From: Erythrobacter aurantius
Lineage (GTDB): Bacteria > Pseudomonadota > Alphaproteobacteria > Sphingomonadales > Sphingomonadaceae
NCBI RefSeq assembly: GCF_023823125.1
Contig: NZ_CP090949.1
Span: 3,000,001 to 3,064,000 of the forward strand
Length of the DNA: 64,000 nucleotides
Reading direction: 5' to 3'
The notes under the pieces are model-generated. The model ran no database searches and was not told the origin of the DNA. It was given only the letters and a program-made list of their open reading frames with translations. Made by a program: the position numbers and the translations under genes. Every line of letters starts with the position of its first letter. Within the stretch, counting starts at the first letter, position 1. Of the stretch, positions 52,134 through 60,055 are shown in pieces.

Positions 52134-52891
52134 TGAGAGGTTTGTCAGGGAAAGTCGGCATCGTCGCAGGCGGAGGCCGGGGTATCGGCGCTGCGACTGC
52201 GGTGCGCCTCGCGGCCGAGGGCGCCAGCGTCGTTGTCGGCGATATCGAAGGAGACTGGGCACGCAGCGTGGCCGATCAGATCCGCAAGGATGGCGGCAAG
52301 GCGATCGGCGTGGATCTCGACGGAACCTCACCCGAAAGCCAGAAAGCGATTGTCGATGCGGCGCTCGCGGAATTCGGCAGGCTGGATTTCTACCATTCAA
52401 ACCTTGCCGGTGGGACAGAAGGCGATATCGACGCGCTCAATTGCTCGCTCGAAGTGCTCGACCGCAGCTTCTCGATCAACGCCAAGAGCCATTTTATCGC
52501 CACGCAGGCCGCCTTGCCCGTGATGCTGGAACAGGGCGGTGGCGCGATGATCTACACCTCCTCCGGCGCGGCGGCAGGCGGCAGCCCGTGGCAGGTCGCC
52601 TATCCGATGACGAAGAACGCGATCCACGCGCTCGCCCGCCATGTAGCCAGCAAGTGGGGGAAGAAAGGCATCCGCTCCAACGTCATCTGCCCCGGCGTGG
52701 TGCTGACCGAAGCGGTCAAGATCCACATGACCGATCAACAGGTCGAACAGGCCTTGCGCCATGTTCCGCACGAGCGGCTGGGCAAGCCCGATGACATTGC
52801 GGCAATGGCGGCATTTCTCGCATCCGACGACGGCAGCTGGATCAATGGACAGGTGTGGCACGTCAACGGCGGCATGTTGATGAGGGATTAG
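52130..52891 (+). CDS. SDR family oxidoreductase with altered NNAG motif
   Basis: A 253-residue SDR: GIVAGGGRGIGAATAVRLAAEGA (GG-Gly loop), LDFYHSNLAGGTEG, YTSSGAAAGGSPWQVAYPMTKNAIHAL (Ser-Tyr-Lys) and WINGQVWHVNGGML. NNAG is changed to SNLAG, losing the structural Asn seen in most active members. Two adjacent ATGs (52130, 52133) both overlap the amidase stop. It probably acts on a hydroxysteroid but could be weak or altered. Confidence 0.72.
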   Translation: MMRGLSGKVGIVAGGGRGIGAATAVRLAAEGASVVVGDIEGDWARSVADQIRKDGGKAIGVDLDGTSPESQKAIVDAALAEFGRLDFYHSNLAGGTEGDIDALNCSLEVLDRSFSINAKSHFIATQAALPVMLEQGGGAMIYTSSGAAAGGSPWQVAYPMTKNAIHALARHVASKWGKKGIRSNVICPGVVLTEAVKIHMTDQQVEQALRHVPHERLGKPDDIAAMAAFLASDDGSWINGQVWHVNGGMLMRD

Positions 52892-52894
52892 AGC

Positions 52895-54169
52895 ATGAAC
52901 CAAACCGATCCCGCAGCACGGCCTGCCCTGCCCAACAAATGGATCGTCCTGATCCTGCTGCTGGGCATTGCCATCTTCAATCATGCAGATCGTTTTCTGC
53001 TGGCGGGGCTGGTCGATCCGATCAAGGCCGAGTTCGGGGTTTCGGACGGGTTCATGGGCCTGTTGATGGGCCCGGCTTTCGCGGTGTTCTATTCGACGCT
53101 GGCGATCCCCATCGCGATCTATGCCGACCGCGCCAACCGCATCCGGATCATCGTTGCCGGATGCGTGATCTGGAGCGTGTTTACGATCCTGTCCGGCTAT
53201 GCGACCGGCCCGGCGACTCTGGCCGCCGCTCGCATCGGCGTGGGCGTGGGCGAAGCGGCATTCCAAGCGCCCGCCTATTCGGTGATTGCCGCCTATTTCA
53301 TGGCCGATCAGCGCGGCAAGGCATTCGCGGTGATGGCTCTGGCGGTCTATTTCGGACAGATGCTCGGATACGGAGCCGGCCCTGCCATCGCCGAAGTGCA
53401 TGACTGGCGGTTTGCATTCAAGCTGTTCGGGGCCATCGGCCTGGCGATTGTCGCCGTCGCATGGCTGATCGTGCGCGAGCCGCCGAGGACCGAAGCCGCG
53501 ACGGCGCGGTTGCCGTTTGTCCCGCTCGCCCGGCAGCTGGTACGGCTGCGCAGCTATCGCGGCATGATGTTCGGGATGGGTATTGGCGTCCTGTCGGGCA
53601 TCGCTTTCGGTTTCTGGGGGCCGACGCTGTTTTCCCGCAACTACGGCATTTCGATGGCCGAGGCGGGCAGTGCGTTCGGCGGTGCCTTCGTCATTCCGGG
53701 AATGATCGGAGCGATGCTGTTCGGCGCTCTGGCAGACCGGATTGCGAAGAACGGTTATGCGCGAATGCTGGTCCTATCCGCCATCGGGTTGGCGGTTGCC
53801 ACGGGCGTTGTCGTCGCCACGGTCTGGGCGCAAAGCCTTACGGTCGCGCTTTTGTGGGCGCTGCCCGCAGGGTTGTTCGGCGGAGGCTGGGCAGTCGGCA
53901 TTTACGCAGGCCTGCAATATGTCCTTCCTGACAGGATGCGCGCGACCGGCACGGCGATCGCGATGCTGGCGGTGAACCTGCTTGGCTATGTCATCGGCCC
54001 TTGGCTGGCGGGCGTTTTGAGCGAGGCTTTCGGCGAAGGTGCCCAGGGCCTTCGCATGGCGCTGACGGTGGTTGTACCCGTCGGCCTGCTGGGCGCGCTG
54101 CTGCTGTGGCGCGGCGCGCTGTCGCTGGAAGCGGACCGCAAGTCGCTGCACGAGGAGCAAACGAATTGA
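52895..54169 (+). CDS. MFS transporter
   Basis: A 424-residue major facilitator protein with twelve predicted hydrophobic segments. The first, IVLILLLGIAIFNHADRFLL, carries an Asp-Arg pair; IYADRANRIRIIVAGCVIW is the cytoplasmic A-like motif, and RIGVGVGEAAFQAPAYSVIAAYF follows. The HADRFLL and GVGEAA segments resemble spinster-like importers. It probably moves a steroid acid or a breakdown product across the inner membrane, complementing the TonB receptor at 56546. It is three bases behind the SDR. Confidence 0.8.
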   Translation: MNQTDPAARPALPNKWIVLILLLGIAIFNHADRFLLAGLVDPIKAEFGVSDGFMGLLMGPAFAVFYSTLAIPIAIYADRANRIRIIVAGCVIWSVFTILSGYATGPATLAAARIGVGVGEAAFQAPAYSVIAAYFMADQRGKAFAVMALAVYFGQMLGYGAGPAIAEVHDWRFAFKLFGAIGLAIVAVAWLIVREPPRTEAATARLPFVPLARQLVRLRSYRGMMFGMGIGVLSGIAFGFWGPTLFSRNYGISMAEAGSAFGGAFVIPGMIGAMLFGALADRIAKNGYARMLVLSAIGLAVATGVVVATVWAQSLTVALLWALPAGLFGGGWAVGIYAGLQYVLPDRMRATGTAIAMLAVNLLGYVIGPWLAGVLSEAFGEGAQGLRMALTVVVPVGLLGALLLWRGALSLEADRKSLHEEQTN

Positions 54170-54227
54170 CGATAGCTCGCACCAGACGCTTTCCTGCAGC
54201 CGAGAATTTCGGCAGTTACGGTAATCA

Positions 54228-54707
54228 ATGACAGGCAATTTCGAAATCGACGACATCGATCGCTCCATCATCGCGGAATTGCGGGAAGACGGGCGTGCGA
54301 CCAACCAGCAGATCGCGATGAAGCTGGGGCTGACCGCTGCCACCGTCTCCACCCGGATCAAGCGGATGGAAGACGCCAACAAGCTGCGCGTTGTCGCGGT
54401 CTCGGACTTTTCCGCGCATGGCTACAATTTGCTGATGCAGGTCGCGGTCGAAGTTGAAGGCCGCGCTGCTGCCGATGTCGCCGCAGACCTTGCCAAGATC
54501 CCGGAAGTCTTCGCCGTCCACCTGGTGACGGGGCGTTATGACATCGACATGCTCGTCGCTCTCAAGGACTATGACGATCTGTCGGACCTCATGCTCAAAC
54601 GGCTTTCGGGCGTGTCGGGGATCCGGTCCATGCTGCCCGCGATTGCGGTGGACATACTCAAATACAAATTCGACGTCGCCCCGATCGAAGCGAGGGAAGC
54701 ATCGTGA
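54228..54707 (+). CDS. Lrp/AsnC family transcriptional regulator (first of a pair)
   Basis: A 159-residue regulator. The N-terminal helix-turn-helix is DRSIIAELREDGRATNQQIAMKLGLTAATVSTRIKRM, followed by a RAM ligand-binding domain (VAVEVEGRAAADVAADLAKIPEVFAVHLVTGRYDIDMLVAL). It lies 58 bp behind the MFS gene and overlaps the second AsnC gene by four bases. The pair may form heteromers. It is the best local candidate for binding the conserved dyads. Confidence 0.85.
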   Translation: MTGNFEIDDIDRSIIAELREDGRATNQQIAMKLGLTAATVSTRIKRMEDANKLRVVAVSDFSAHGYNLLMQVAVEVEGRAAADVAADLAKIPEVFAVHLVTGRYDIDMLVALKDYDDLSDLMLKRLSGVSGIRSMLPAIAVDILKYKFDVAPIEAREAS

Positions 54708-55174
54708 CCCAGCCCCAGATCGACGAACTCGACAGCCAGCTGATCGAAATCCTGTCGAAGGACGCAAGAACTTCGAACCGCAAGATCGCAGCCGACCTTG
54801 GCGTCACCGAAGGAACGGTGCGCGGCCGCATCCGCAGGTTGCAGAAAGAAGGGCTGATCGCGTTCACGGCCATCACCAGCTTCGAACTGGCGGACAACAC
54901 CAAGATGGCCTTCATCGGGGCGCAGGTCGATGTCGACCGCGTGCGCGAGGTTGCATCCCGGATTGCGGAGCTCGACACCATCAACGCTGTGATGGTGACG
55001 ATGGGGCGGTTCAACATCACCTCAATTTGCCTGTTCAACGAGCTGGATCGCCTCCACGAAATCTCTTCGGAACAGATTCTTTCGATTGACGGCGTGCATC
55101 ACGTCGAAACCTCGATTGCGGTAAAAACCCTCAAATATAATGCGCGGATCGTGCGGATAACGGGGTCAAGATAG
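54704..55174 (+). CDS. Lrp/AsnC family transcriptional regulator (second of a pair)
   Basis: A 156-residue regulator with GTG start, overlapping the previous gene by four bases. Helix-turn-helix: DSQLIEILSKDARTSNRKIAADLGVTEGTVRGRIRRLQ; RAM domain: FIGAQVDVDRVREVASRIAELDTINAVMVTMGRFNITSI. It is distinct from its partner, so this is not a recent duplication. Lrp proteins bind repeated half-sites in helical phase. Its stop lies about 25 bp before the dyad of the next promoter. Confidence 0.85.
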   Translation: MTQPQIDELDSQLIEILSKDARTSNRKIAADLGVTEGTVRGRIRRLQKEGLIAFTAITSFELADNTKMAFIGAQVDVDRVREVASRIAELDTINAVMVTMGRFNITSICLFNELDRLHEISSEQILSIDGVHHVETSIAVKTLKYNARIVRITGSR

Positions 55175-55177
55175 CAT

Positions 55178-55210
55178 TTGCGTAGAAGCTGGCTGACTTT
55201 TTTACGCATA
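55178..55210 (+). promoter_or_regulatory. Steroid-regulon dyad, copy 5 (kshA promoter)
   Basis: TTGCGTA (55178) and TTTTACGCATA (55200) start 22 bp apart. This is the best-matched copy and is nearly palindromic, TTGCGTA against TACGCATA. It is 88 bp before the kshA start and directly after the AsnC pair. Confidence 0.65.
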
Positions 55211-55298
55211 GCAAAGCTCAATTCCCTTGCCCGCCGCGATTTGCGGTGGCAAAGTACTCCGGGGTTCTGAAAAGACAGATTCGCGGAGAGGACGGGAA

Positions 55299-56378
55299 AT
55301 GGCGACGACGGCAGAATACAACCTGGGTGACTTCACCTACCCTCGGGGCTGGTTCATGATCGGCCTGTCGAGCGATGCGACGCAGACGCCTTTGGCCGTG
55401 CGCTTTTTCGGCGAAGATCTCGTCCTGTATCGCGGGGCATCGGGCAAGCCGCATCTGGTCGGCGCATACTGCCCGCACATGGGCACACACCTTGCCAAGA
55501 ACACCACGTCCTATGTCGTGAAGGATGGTGAGCACGTTCAGGGCGACAGCATCCGCTGCCCCTATCACGGCTGGCGCTTTGGCCCGGATGGCCAGTGCGA
55601 CGACATCCCCTATTCCCCCAAGGCTCCGCCCAAGCGCGCCTGCATTTCGACCAAGAAGCTGGTCGAACGCGCCGGCTGCCTTTGGTTCTGGTACGACGAG
55701 GAAGGCGGCGAGCCGGACTATGAGCTGCCCGAATTCGAAGGCTATGGCGAACCGGCATGGGTGAACTGGAATGTCCGCTGCCTTGGCGAACTGGACAGCC
55801 ACCCGCAGGAAGTGGTCGACAACATCTGCGACAAGGGCCACCTCGAACCGGTCCACGGATCGCTCAACATGGAGCTGTTCGAAAACGAATTCGAAGGGCA
55901 CGTTGCGCGGCAGATCCTGTCGGCAGGACACAAGACGCTGGCCGCGGACGGCGGTGAGCCGATGACCAACGACACATGGTACACCGGTCCGGGCATCCTG
56001 CAGTCCAAGATGATCGGCGAATTTCCGTCCCTGATGCTGATCGCGCACACCCCGATCGAGGATGGCAAGGTCAAGGTCTGGTACGGTCTGTCGGTCAAGG
56101 TGCAGAACACCGAGCCGACCGAAGAAGACCGCGCGCTCGCCGCAGGCTACGAAGAAGCGGGCGTCGTCGCGTTTGCGCAGGACTTCGAAATCTGGGCGAA
56201 CAAGCGCCCGTGCCTCAATCCGATGATGGTCGAAGGCGACGGACCGTTCGACAAGGTGCGAATCTGGTATCGCCAGTTCTTCAATCCGCGCGCGCGGGCG
56301 GGCGATTTCCAGAAGCGGGTCAACGGGCGGTACGTCGTGCGTGGCACCAATACGCACCCCTGGGACAACGCCGCTTAG
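55299..56378 (+). CDS. kshA: 3-ketosteroid 9alpha-monooxygenase, oxygenase component (KshA)
   Basis: A 359-residue Rieske oxygenase starting with the KshA-like YPRGWFMIGL. Rieske ligands: C58/H60 (YCPHMGTH) and C87/H90 (CPYHGWRF). Iron ligands: N175-xx-D178-xx-H181-xxxx-H186 in NICDKGHLEPVH, the arrangement of KshA (NICD-H). With a KshB reductase it hydroxylates C9 of 1,4-diene-3-oxo steroids, which opens the B ring. GGAGAGGACGGG precedes the start. No KshB lies nearby. Confidence 0.82.
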   Translation: MATTAEYNLGDFTYPRGWFMIGLSSDATQTPLAVRFFGEDLVLYRGASGKPHLVGAYCPHMGTHLAKNTTSYVVKDGEHVQGDSIRCPYHGWRFGPDGQCDDIPYSPKAPPKRACISTKKLVERAGCLWFWYDEEGGEPDYELPEFEGYGEPAWVNWNVRCLGELDSHPQEVVDNICDKGHLEPVHGSLNMELFENEFEGHVARQILSAGHKTLAADGGEPMTNDTWYTGPGILQSKMIGEFPSLMLIAHTPIEDGKVKVWYGLSVKVQNTEPTEEDRALAAGYEEAGVVAFAQDFEIWANKRPCLNPMMVEGDGPFDKVRIWYRQFFNPRARAGDFQKRVNGRYVVRGTNTHPWDNAA

Positions 56379-56407
56379 GCACGAAAACCCAAAGAATATG
56401 CTGAAAT

Positions 56408-56426
56408 TTGCGCGTGATTTTACGCA
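56408..56426 (+). promoter_or_regulatory. Compact TTGCGCG/TTTTACGCA dyad
   Basis: TTGCGCG (56408) and TTTTACGCA (56418) start 10 bp apart, one helical turn, unlike the 22-bp copies. It lies about 30 bp after the kshA stop, upstream of the TonB receptor promoter. It may be an extra site of the same regulator. Confidence 0.45.
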
Positions 56427-56458
56427 GCATTGGCCTGCTGCATTTTTCAATCTGCATT

Positions 56459-56491
56459 ATGCGTAATCTAAATTGACATTTGTTACGATTT
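56459..56491 (+). promoter_or_regulatory. Steroid-regulon dyad, copy 6 (TonB receptor promoter)
   Basis: ATGCGTA (56459) and TGTTACGATTT (56481) start 22 bp apart, 54 bp before the TonB receptor start. A further ACGCATA half-site is at 56504-56510, so several half-sites cluster here. Confidence 0.55.
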
Positions 56492-56545
56492 CGGCGATCT
56501 ACCACGCATAACAATGCAAAAATGCGTTTTTGAGGGAGGGAATTA

Positions 56546-59140
56546 ATGAAGATCAGTCGCAATGCGTCCCGGTTGCTGCTCGGCACGAGCTTGCTGGCAA
56601 TGGGCGCGACCCCGGTTCTGGCGCAGGACAGCGAGCAGGAGGAAGGCGCCAGCAATGTGATCGTCGTGACCGCGAACAAGCGCGAGCAAGACCTCCAGAA
56701 AACCCCGATCGCCATCACGGCGGTGACGGGAGAGACGGTCGAGCTGCTCGGCATTTCGGAAACAACCGATCTTGCGGCGATCGCTCCCAACGTTTCGGTC
56801 AATGGCGGCACCACCAACGCCACCGCAGCTGTCGTCACCATTCGCGGCATCCCGACCTCCGCTGACGAAGCACTCGGCTTTGATTCGCCGATCGGCATCT
56901 ATCTTGACGGCGTCTATCTTGCCCGTTCCGCAGCAGCGTCTTTCGCTATCGCCGATATCGAGCGGATCGAAGTCCTGCGCGGCCCGCAAGGCACGCTGTT
57001 CGGCCGCAACACGACTGGCGGCGCGATCAACTACATCACCAGCCGTCCGTCGGATGACGCCAGCCTCAAGGTCCGCATGGGCTATGGCAATTACGATCAA
57101 ATCAACGGACGTGCGATCCTGAATTCGGGCGACCTTGGCGGCGTGCGCATGACGCTGGGCGTCATGTTCGATCAGCGCGACGGCGTCGTCGACAACCTGC
57201 TTGAACCGCGCGACAGCCGCGATCCGGGCAGCAACAAGACCTTCGGCGCGCGTTGGGCATTCGAAGCAGACCTTGGCGACAAGCTCATGCTGACCAATGT
57301 GTTCGATTACACCACGATCGACGCTGTGCCGCATGCTGCGCAGCTTTCGGCGGTTGGAGACGGGGTGTTTCGCCCCAACGTGACCCTGAACGGGAACACC
57401 TTCAGCCAGGTGCAACCTGCTCCGGTCGGCCCCTATCTGGCTGGCGCAACCGCGCTTGAGCCGCAATGTGGAGCCCCGTCCAACAGCGTTTCGCTGTCGC
57501 GGCTTGACAGCATCTGCCTGCAGGATGCCGGACTTTCGAACGATAAGGTCTATGGCAACATGACCCGCCTCGAACTCGATCTGGACACGGTCACCATCCG
57601 GTCAACCACCGCATTCCGCTGGTGGGACAACACTATCCAGAGCGGCGATCTCGACGGGGTCGGCACGATTCAGGGCGCGCTGTTCAACACCAGCACCCTG
57701 TTCAACGGTTTTGCCGGCACAGCGGCCGAGGGCTTCCTGCCTTTCGTATTCCCTGCCGGAACGCCGCAGGGCATTATCGACTTTGTCGCCAACTCGCCCG
57801 TTCCGACCACCACCCAGCCACTGTTCAAGATCTCGAACGATCGCGAACAGGAGCAGTTCAGCCAGGAACTCGAAATTGTCGGCGGCTCCGGCACGGCATT
57901 CGAATGGGTTCTGGGCGGCTTCTACTTCGAGGAAAGCGGCAGCGAGGTGAACCCTCAGACCTTTGCCTTCGTCCTCGATACGAACCAGACGGTGTTTTCG
58001 CAGTTTGGTCCGCTCAGCCCGGTCTTCCAGGCAGCGAACCCGGCCCGCTATCGCGCGGTCGCGCAGTCTTCGACGCTCGGCTATTCAATCGACAGCCAGT
58101 CCTACGCCATCTACGGCCAGGGCACGCTGCGTCCGGGCGGGCCTGACGCTCCGCTCGCGATCACGCTGGGCCTGCGTTACAGCTGGGACGAAAAATCGGT
58201 TGTCCGGACCCAGAACGGCGCCACGCCCTTCACCTCGGCTGAAGACATCGCGCTCAACACCCAAAGCGCCAGCTTCTCCGAACCGACCGGTCACATCACG
58301 ATCGACTATCAGGTCAATCCCGATCTAAACGTCTATGCCATGGCATCGCGTGGCTATCGTTCGGGCGGTTTCAACCTGCGCCAGTCAACCCGTAGTGACA
58401 ATCCGGCGACGACCAATATCAACGAAGCCGTGGGCCTGATCCCGTTCAACGAGGAAAAGATCGACGCTTTCGAAGTTGGCGCCAAGAGCCAGTTCGGTCC
58501 GGTCCGGCTCAATGCCGCAGTGTTCTACAACGTCTACAAGGACCTGCAATCGACCGTTCCGATCCCGATCCAGGGTGGCGGCAGCTTCGGCACGCAGGTG
58601 GTCAACGCGGGCAAGATCAACTACCTCGGCGTCGAGCTCGAAGGCACGATCGAAGTCACCGATGCCCTGCGGATCGACGGAGCGTTCGGCTATGTCGACA
58701 AGAGCGTCAAAGACTTCCCCGGCGCGGACGTCACAGGAACGGTGCAGAACATCGCTTCGATCGTGACTCCGGGCAACTCGCCCGATTACACCGCGAATGC
58801 CGGGATCACCTATTCCGATTACATCGGATCGGGCGACACCCGCCTGACGGCCCGGTTCGGCTGGAGCTACACTTCGGAAACTCCATTCTTCCCCAACCCG
58901 CTGAGCGCTCCGTTCCAGCAGCAAACCGCTGCCGAAGCCCGCAGCCTGTTCAACGCGCAACTGCGTCTTGATGGTGTGTCGATCGGCAACGGGCCGGAAT
59001 TCTCGGTCCAGTTCTGGGGCAAGAACATCTTCGACGAGGAATACGTCTCGCGCGGGATCGACTATGGTCAGCTGGGCTTTGGCCAGATCATCTTCGGCGA
59101 TCCGGCAACCTACGGCGTGAATGTCGAATTCACTTTCTGA
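56546..59140 (+). CDS. TonB-dependent receptor of the steroid regulon
   Basis: An 864-residue outer-membrane receptor. Signal peptide (LLLGTSLLAMGATPVLAQ), a plug with IVVTANKREQDLQKTPIAITAVTGE and IERIEVLRGPQGTLFGRNTTGGAINYIT, and a barrel ending YGVNVEFTF. The start has GGGAGGG seven to eight bases upstream. It is flanked by steroid enzymes and sits behind its own regulon dyad, so it probably takes up a steroid or bile acid across the outer membrane. It is a single gene with a strong terminator. Confidence 0.87.
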   Translation: MKISRNASRLLLGTSLLAMGATPVLAQDSEQEEGASNVIVVTANKREQDLQKTPIAITAVTGETVELLGISETTDLAAIAPNVSVNGGTTNATAAVVTIRGIPTSADEALGFDSPIGIYLDGVYLARSAAASFAIADIERIEVLRGPQGTLFGRNTTGGAINYITSRPSDDASLKVRMGYGNYDQINGRAILNSGDLGGVRMTLGVMFDQRDGVVDNLLEPRDSRDPGSNKTFGARWAFEADLGDKLMLTNVFDYTTIDAVPHAAQLSAVGDGVFRPNVTLNGNTFSQVQPAPVGPYLAGATALEPQCGAPSNSVSLSRLDSICLQDAGLSNDKVYGNMTRLELDLDTVTIRSTTAFRWWDNTIQSGDLDGVGTIQGALFNTSTLFNGFAGTAAEGFLPFVFPAGTPQGIIDFVANSPVPTTTQPLFKISNDREQEQFSQELEIVGGSGTAFEWVLGGFYFEESGSEVNPQTFAFVLDTNQTVFSQFGPLSPVFQAANPARYRAVAQSSTLGYSIDSQSYAIYGQGTLRPGGPDAPLAITLGLRYSWDEKSVVRTQNGATPFTSAEDIALNTQSASFSEPTGHITIDYQVNPDLNVYAMASRGYRSGGFNLRQSTRSDNPATTNINEAVGLIPFNEEKIDAFEVGAKSQFGPVRLNAAVFYNVYKDLQSTVPIPIQGGGSFGTQVVNAGKINYLGVELEGTIEVTDALRIDGAFGYVDKSVKDFPGADVTGTVQNIASIVTPGNSPDYTANAGITYSDYIGSGDTRLTARFGWSYTSETPFFPNPLSAPFQQQTAAEARSLFNAQLRLDGVSIGNGPEFSVQFWGKNIFDEEYVSRGIDYGQLGFGQIIFGDPATYGVNVEFTF

Positions 59141-59161
59141 TCGACTGAATCGACCTGACAT

Positions 59162-59201
59162 AAAAAAGGGCCGGAGAGGTTATCCTCTCCGGCCCTTTTT
59201 C
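59162..59201. terminator. Bidirectional terminator between convergent genes
   Basis: AAAAGGGCCGGAGAGG pairs with CCTCTCCGGCCCTTTT around the loop TTAT (59180-59183), with T-run and A-run on the outer sides. It can stop the receptor gene and the SDR at 59221 (minus strand). Confidence 0.9.
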
Positions 59202-59220
59202 TTGCGCTATTTATGGCTGG

Positions 59221-59973
59221 CTAGATCGCTGTAGCCCCGCCATCGATGACCAGCGGGTGCCCCGTCACAAAGCTCGACTGGTCGGAACACAGCCACAGCA
59301 CCGCGCCCGCGATCTCCTCCGGCTGGGCCATGCGCCCCATCGGGGTCATCTTTTCGATCGCCTCGCGATATTGCGGAATGCTCGAAATCGCCTCGACCAT
59401 CGGCGTGTCGACCACGCCCGGACACACTGCGTTGACCCGGATGCCTTCCTTGGCAAAGCGCAGGGCTGCAGACCGGGTAAGGCCGACCACCCCGTGCTTG
59501 CTTGCGACATAGCCCGGCTGGCTGGGGTTGCCGACCAGCCCGTTGACCGAGGCGGTGTTGACGATCGCACCGCCGCCGCGATCCTGCATCGCCGCGATCT
59601 CTTCACGCATGCAGTACATCACCGCCGACAGGTTGACGTTGAGCGACAGGCTCCAGTCGGCGGTCTGCCATTCGTTGCTGCCGGGACGGTTCACCCCGGC
59701 GTTGTTATGCGCGAAATCGAGGCCGCCGAAATTGGTCACAGCCGCCGCGACCAGTTGCTTGACCTGCGCTTCGTCAGACACGTCGCAATGCTGGAAAATC
59801 GCGGTGCCGCCAGCAGCGGCGATAAGATCGACCGTTTCCTGGCCTTTCTCGTCCTGCAGGTCCGATACGACCACGCTGGCGCCCGATGCGGCGAACATCA
59901 GCGCCGATGCGCGGCCAATTCCGCCGCTCGCCCCGGTGACGATCGCCACCTTTCCTTCAAACGGGTATTTCAT
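59221..59973 (-). CDS. SDR family oxidoreductase (hydroxysteroid dehydrogenase-like)
   Basis: A 250-residue classical SDR: AIVTGASGGIGRASALMFAASGASVVVSD, LDFAHNNAGVNRPG, NTASVNGLVGNPSQPGYVASKHGVVGLTRSAAL (Ser-Tyr-Lys) and FVTGHPLVIDGG. Its SDR core resembles 3beta/17beta-hydroxysteroid dehydrogenases, but the substrate is not readable. It is divergent from the OYE-family gene at 60056 across a dyad-bearing promoter, so it belongs to the steroid regulon. Confidence 0.8.
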   Translation of the reverse strand: MKYPFEGKVAIVTGASGGIGRASALMFAASGASVVVSDLQDEKGQETVDLIAAAGGTAIFQHCDVSDEAQVKQLVAAAVTNFGGLDFAHNNAGVNRPGSNEWQTADWSLSLNVNLSAVMYCMREEIAAMQDRGGGAIVNTASVNGLVGNPSQPGYVASKHGVVGLTRSAALRFAKEGIRVNAVCPGVVDTPMVEAISSIPQYREAIEKMTPMGRMAQPEEIAGAVLWLCSDQSSFVTGHPLVIDGGATAI

Positions 59974-59986
59974 CGACTTCCCCTAA

Positions 59987-60019
59987 ATGCGTAATTTTTG
60001 TGATCCTATACAACGCATA
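59987..60019. promoter_or_regulatory. Steroid-regulon dyad, copy 7 (divergent SDR / OYE promoter)
   Basis: ATGCGTA (59987) and TACAACGCATA (60009) start 22 bp apart. This is the most symmetric copy, ATGCGT against ACGCAT. It lies between the SDR start (59973) and the OYE start (60056). A weaker repeat of the same layout, ATGCGTT at 60037 and CACAACGCTCT at 60059, overlaps the OYE start codon. Confidence 0.6.
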
Positions 60020-60055
60020 TGGCCATTTCAATGCTGATGCGTTATCTATTTTCGA

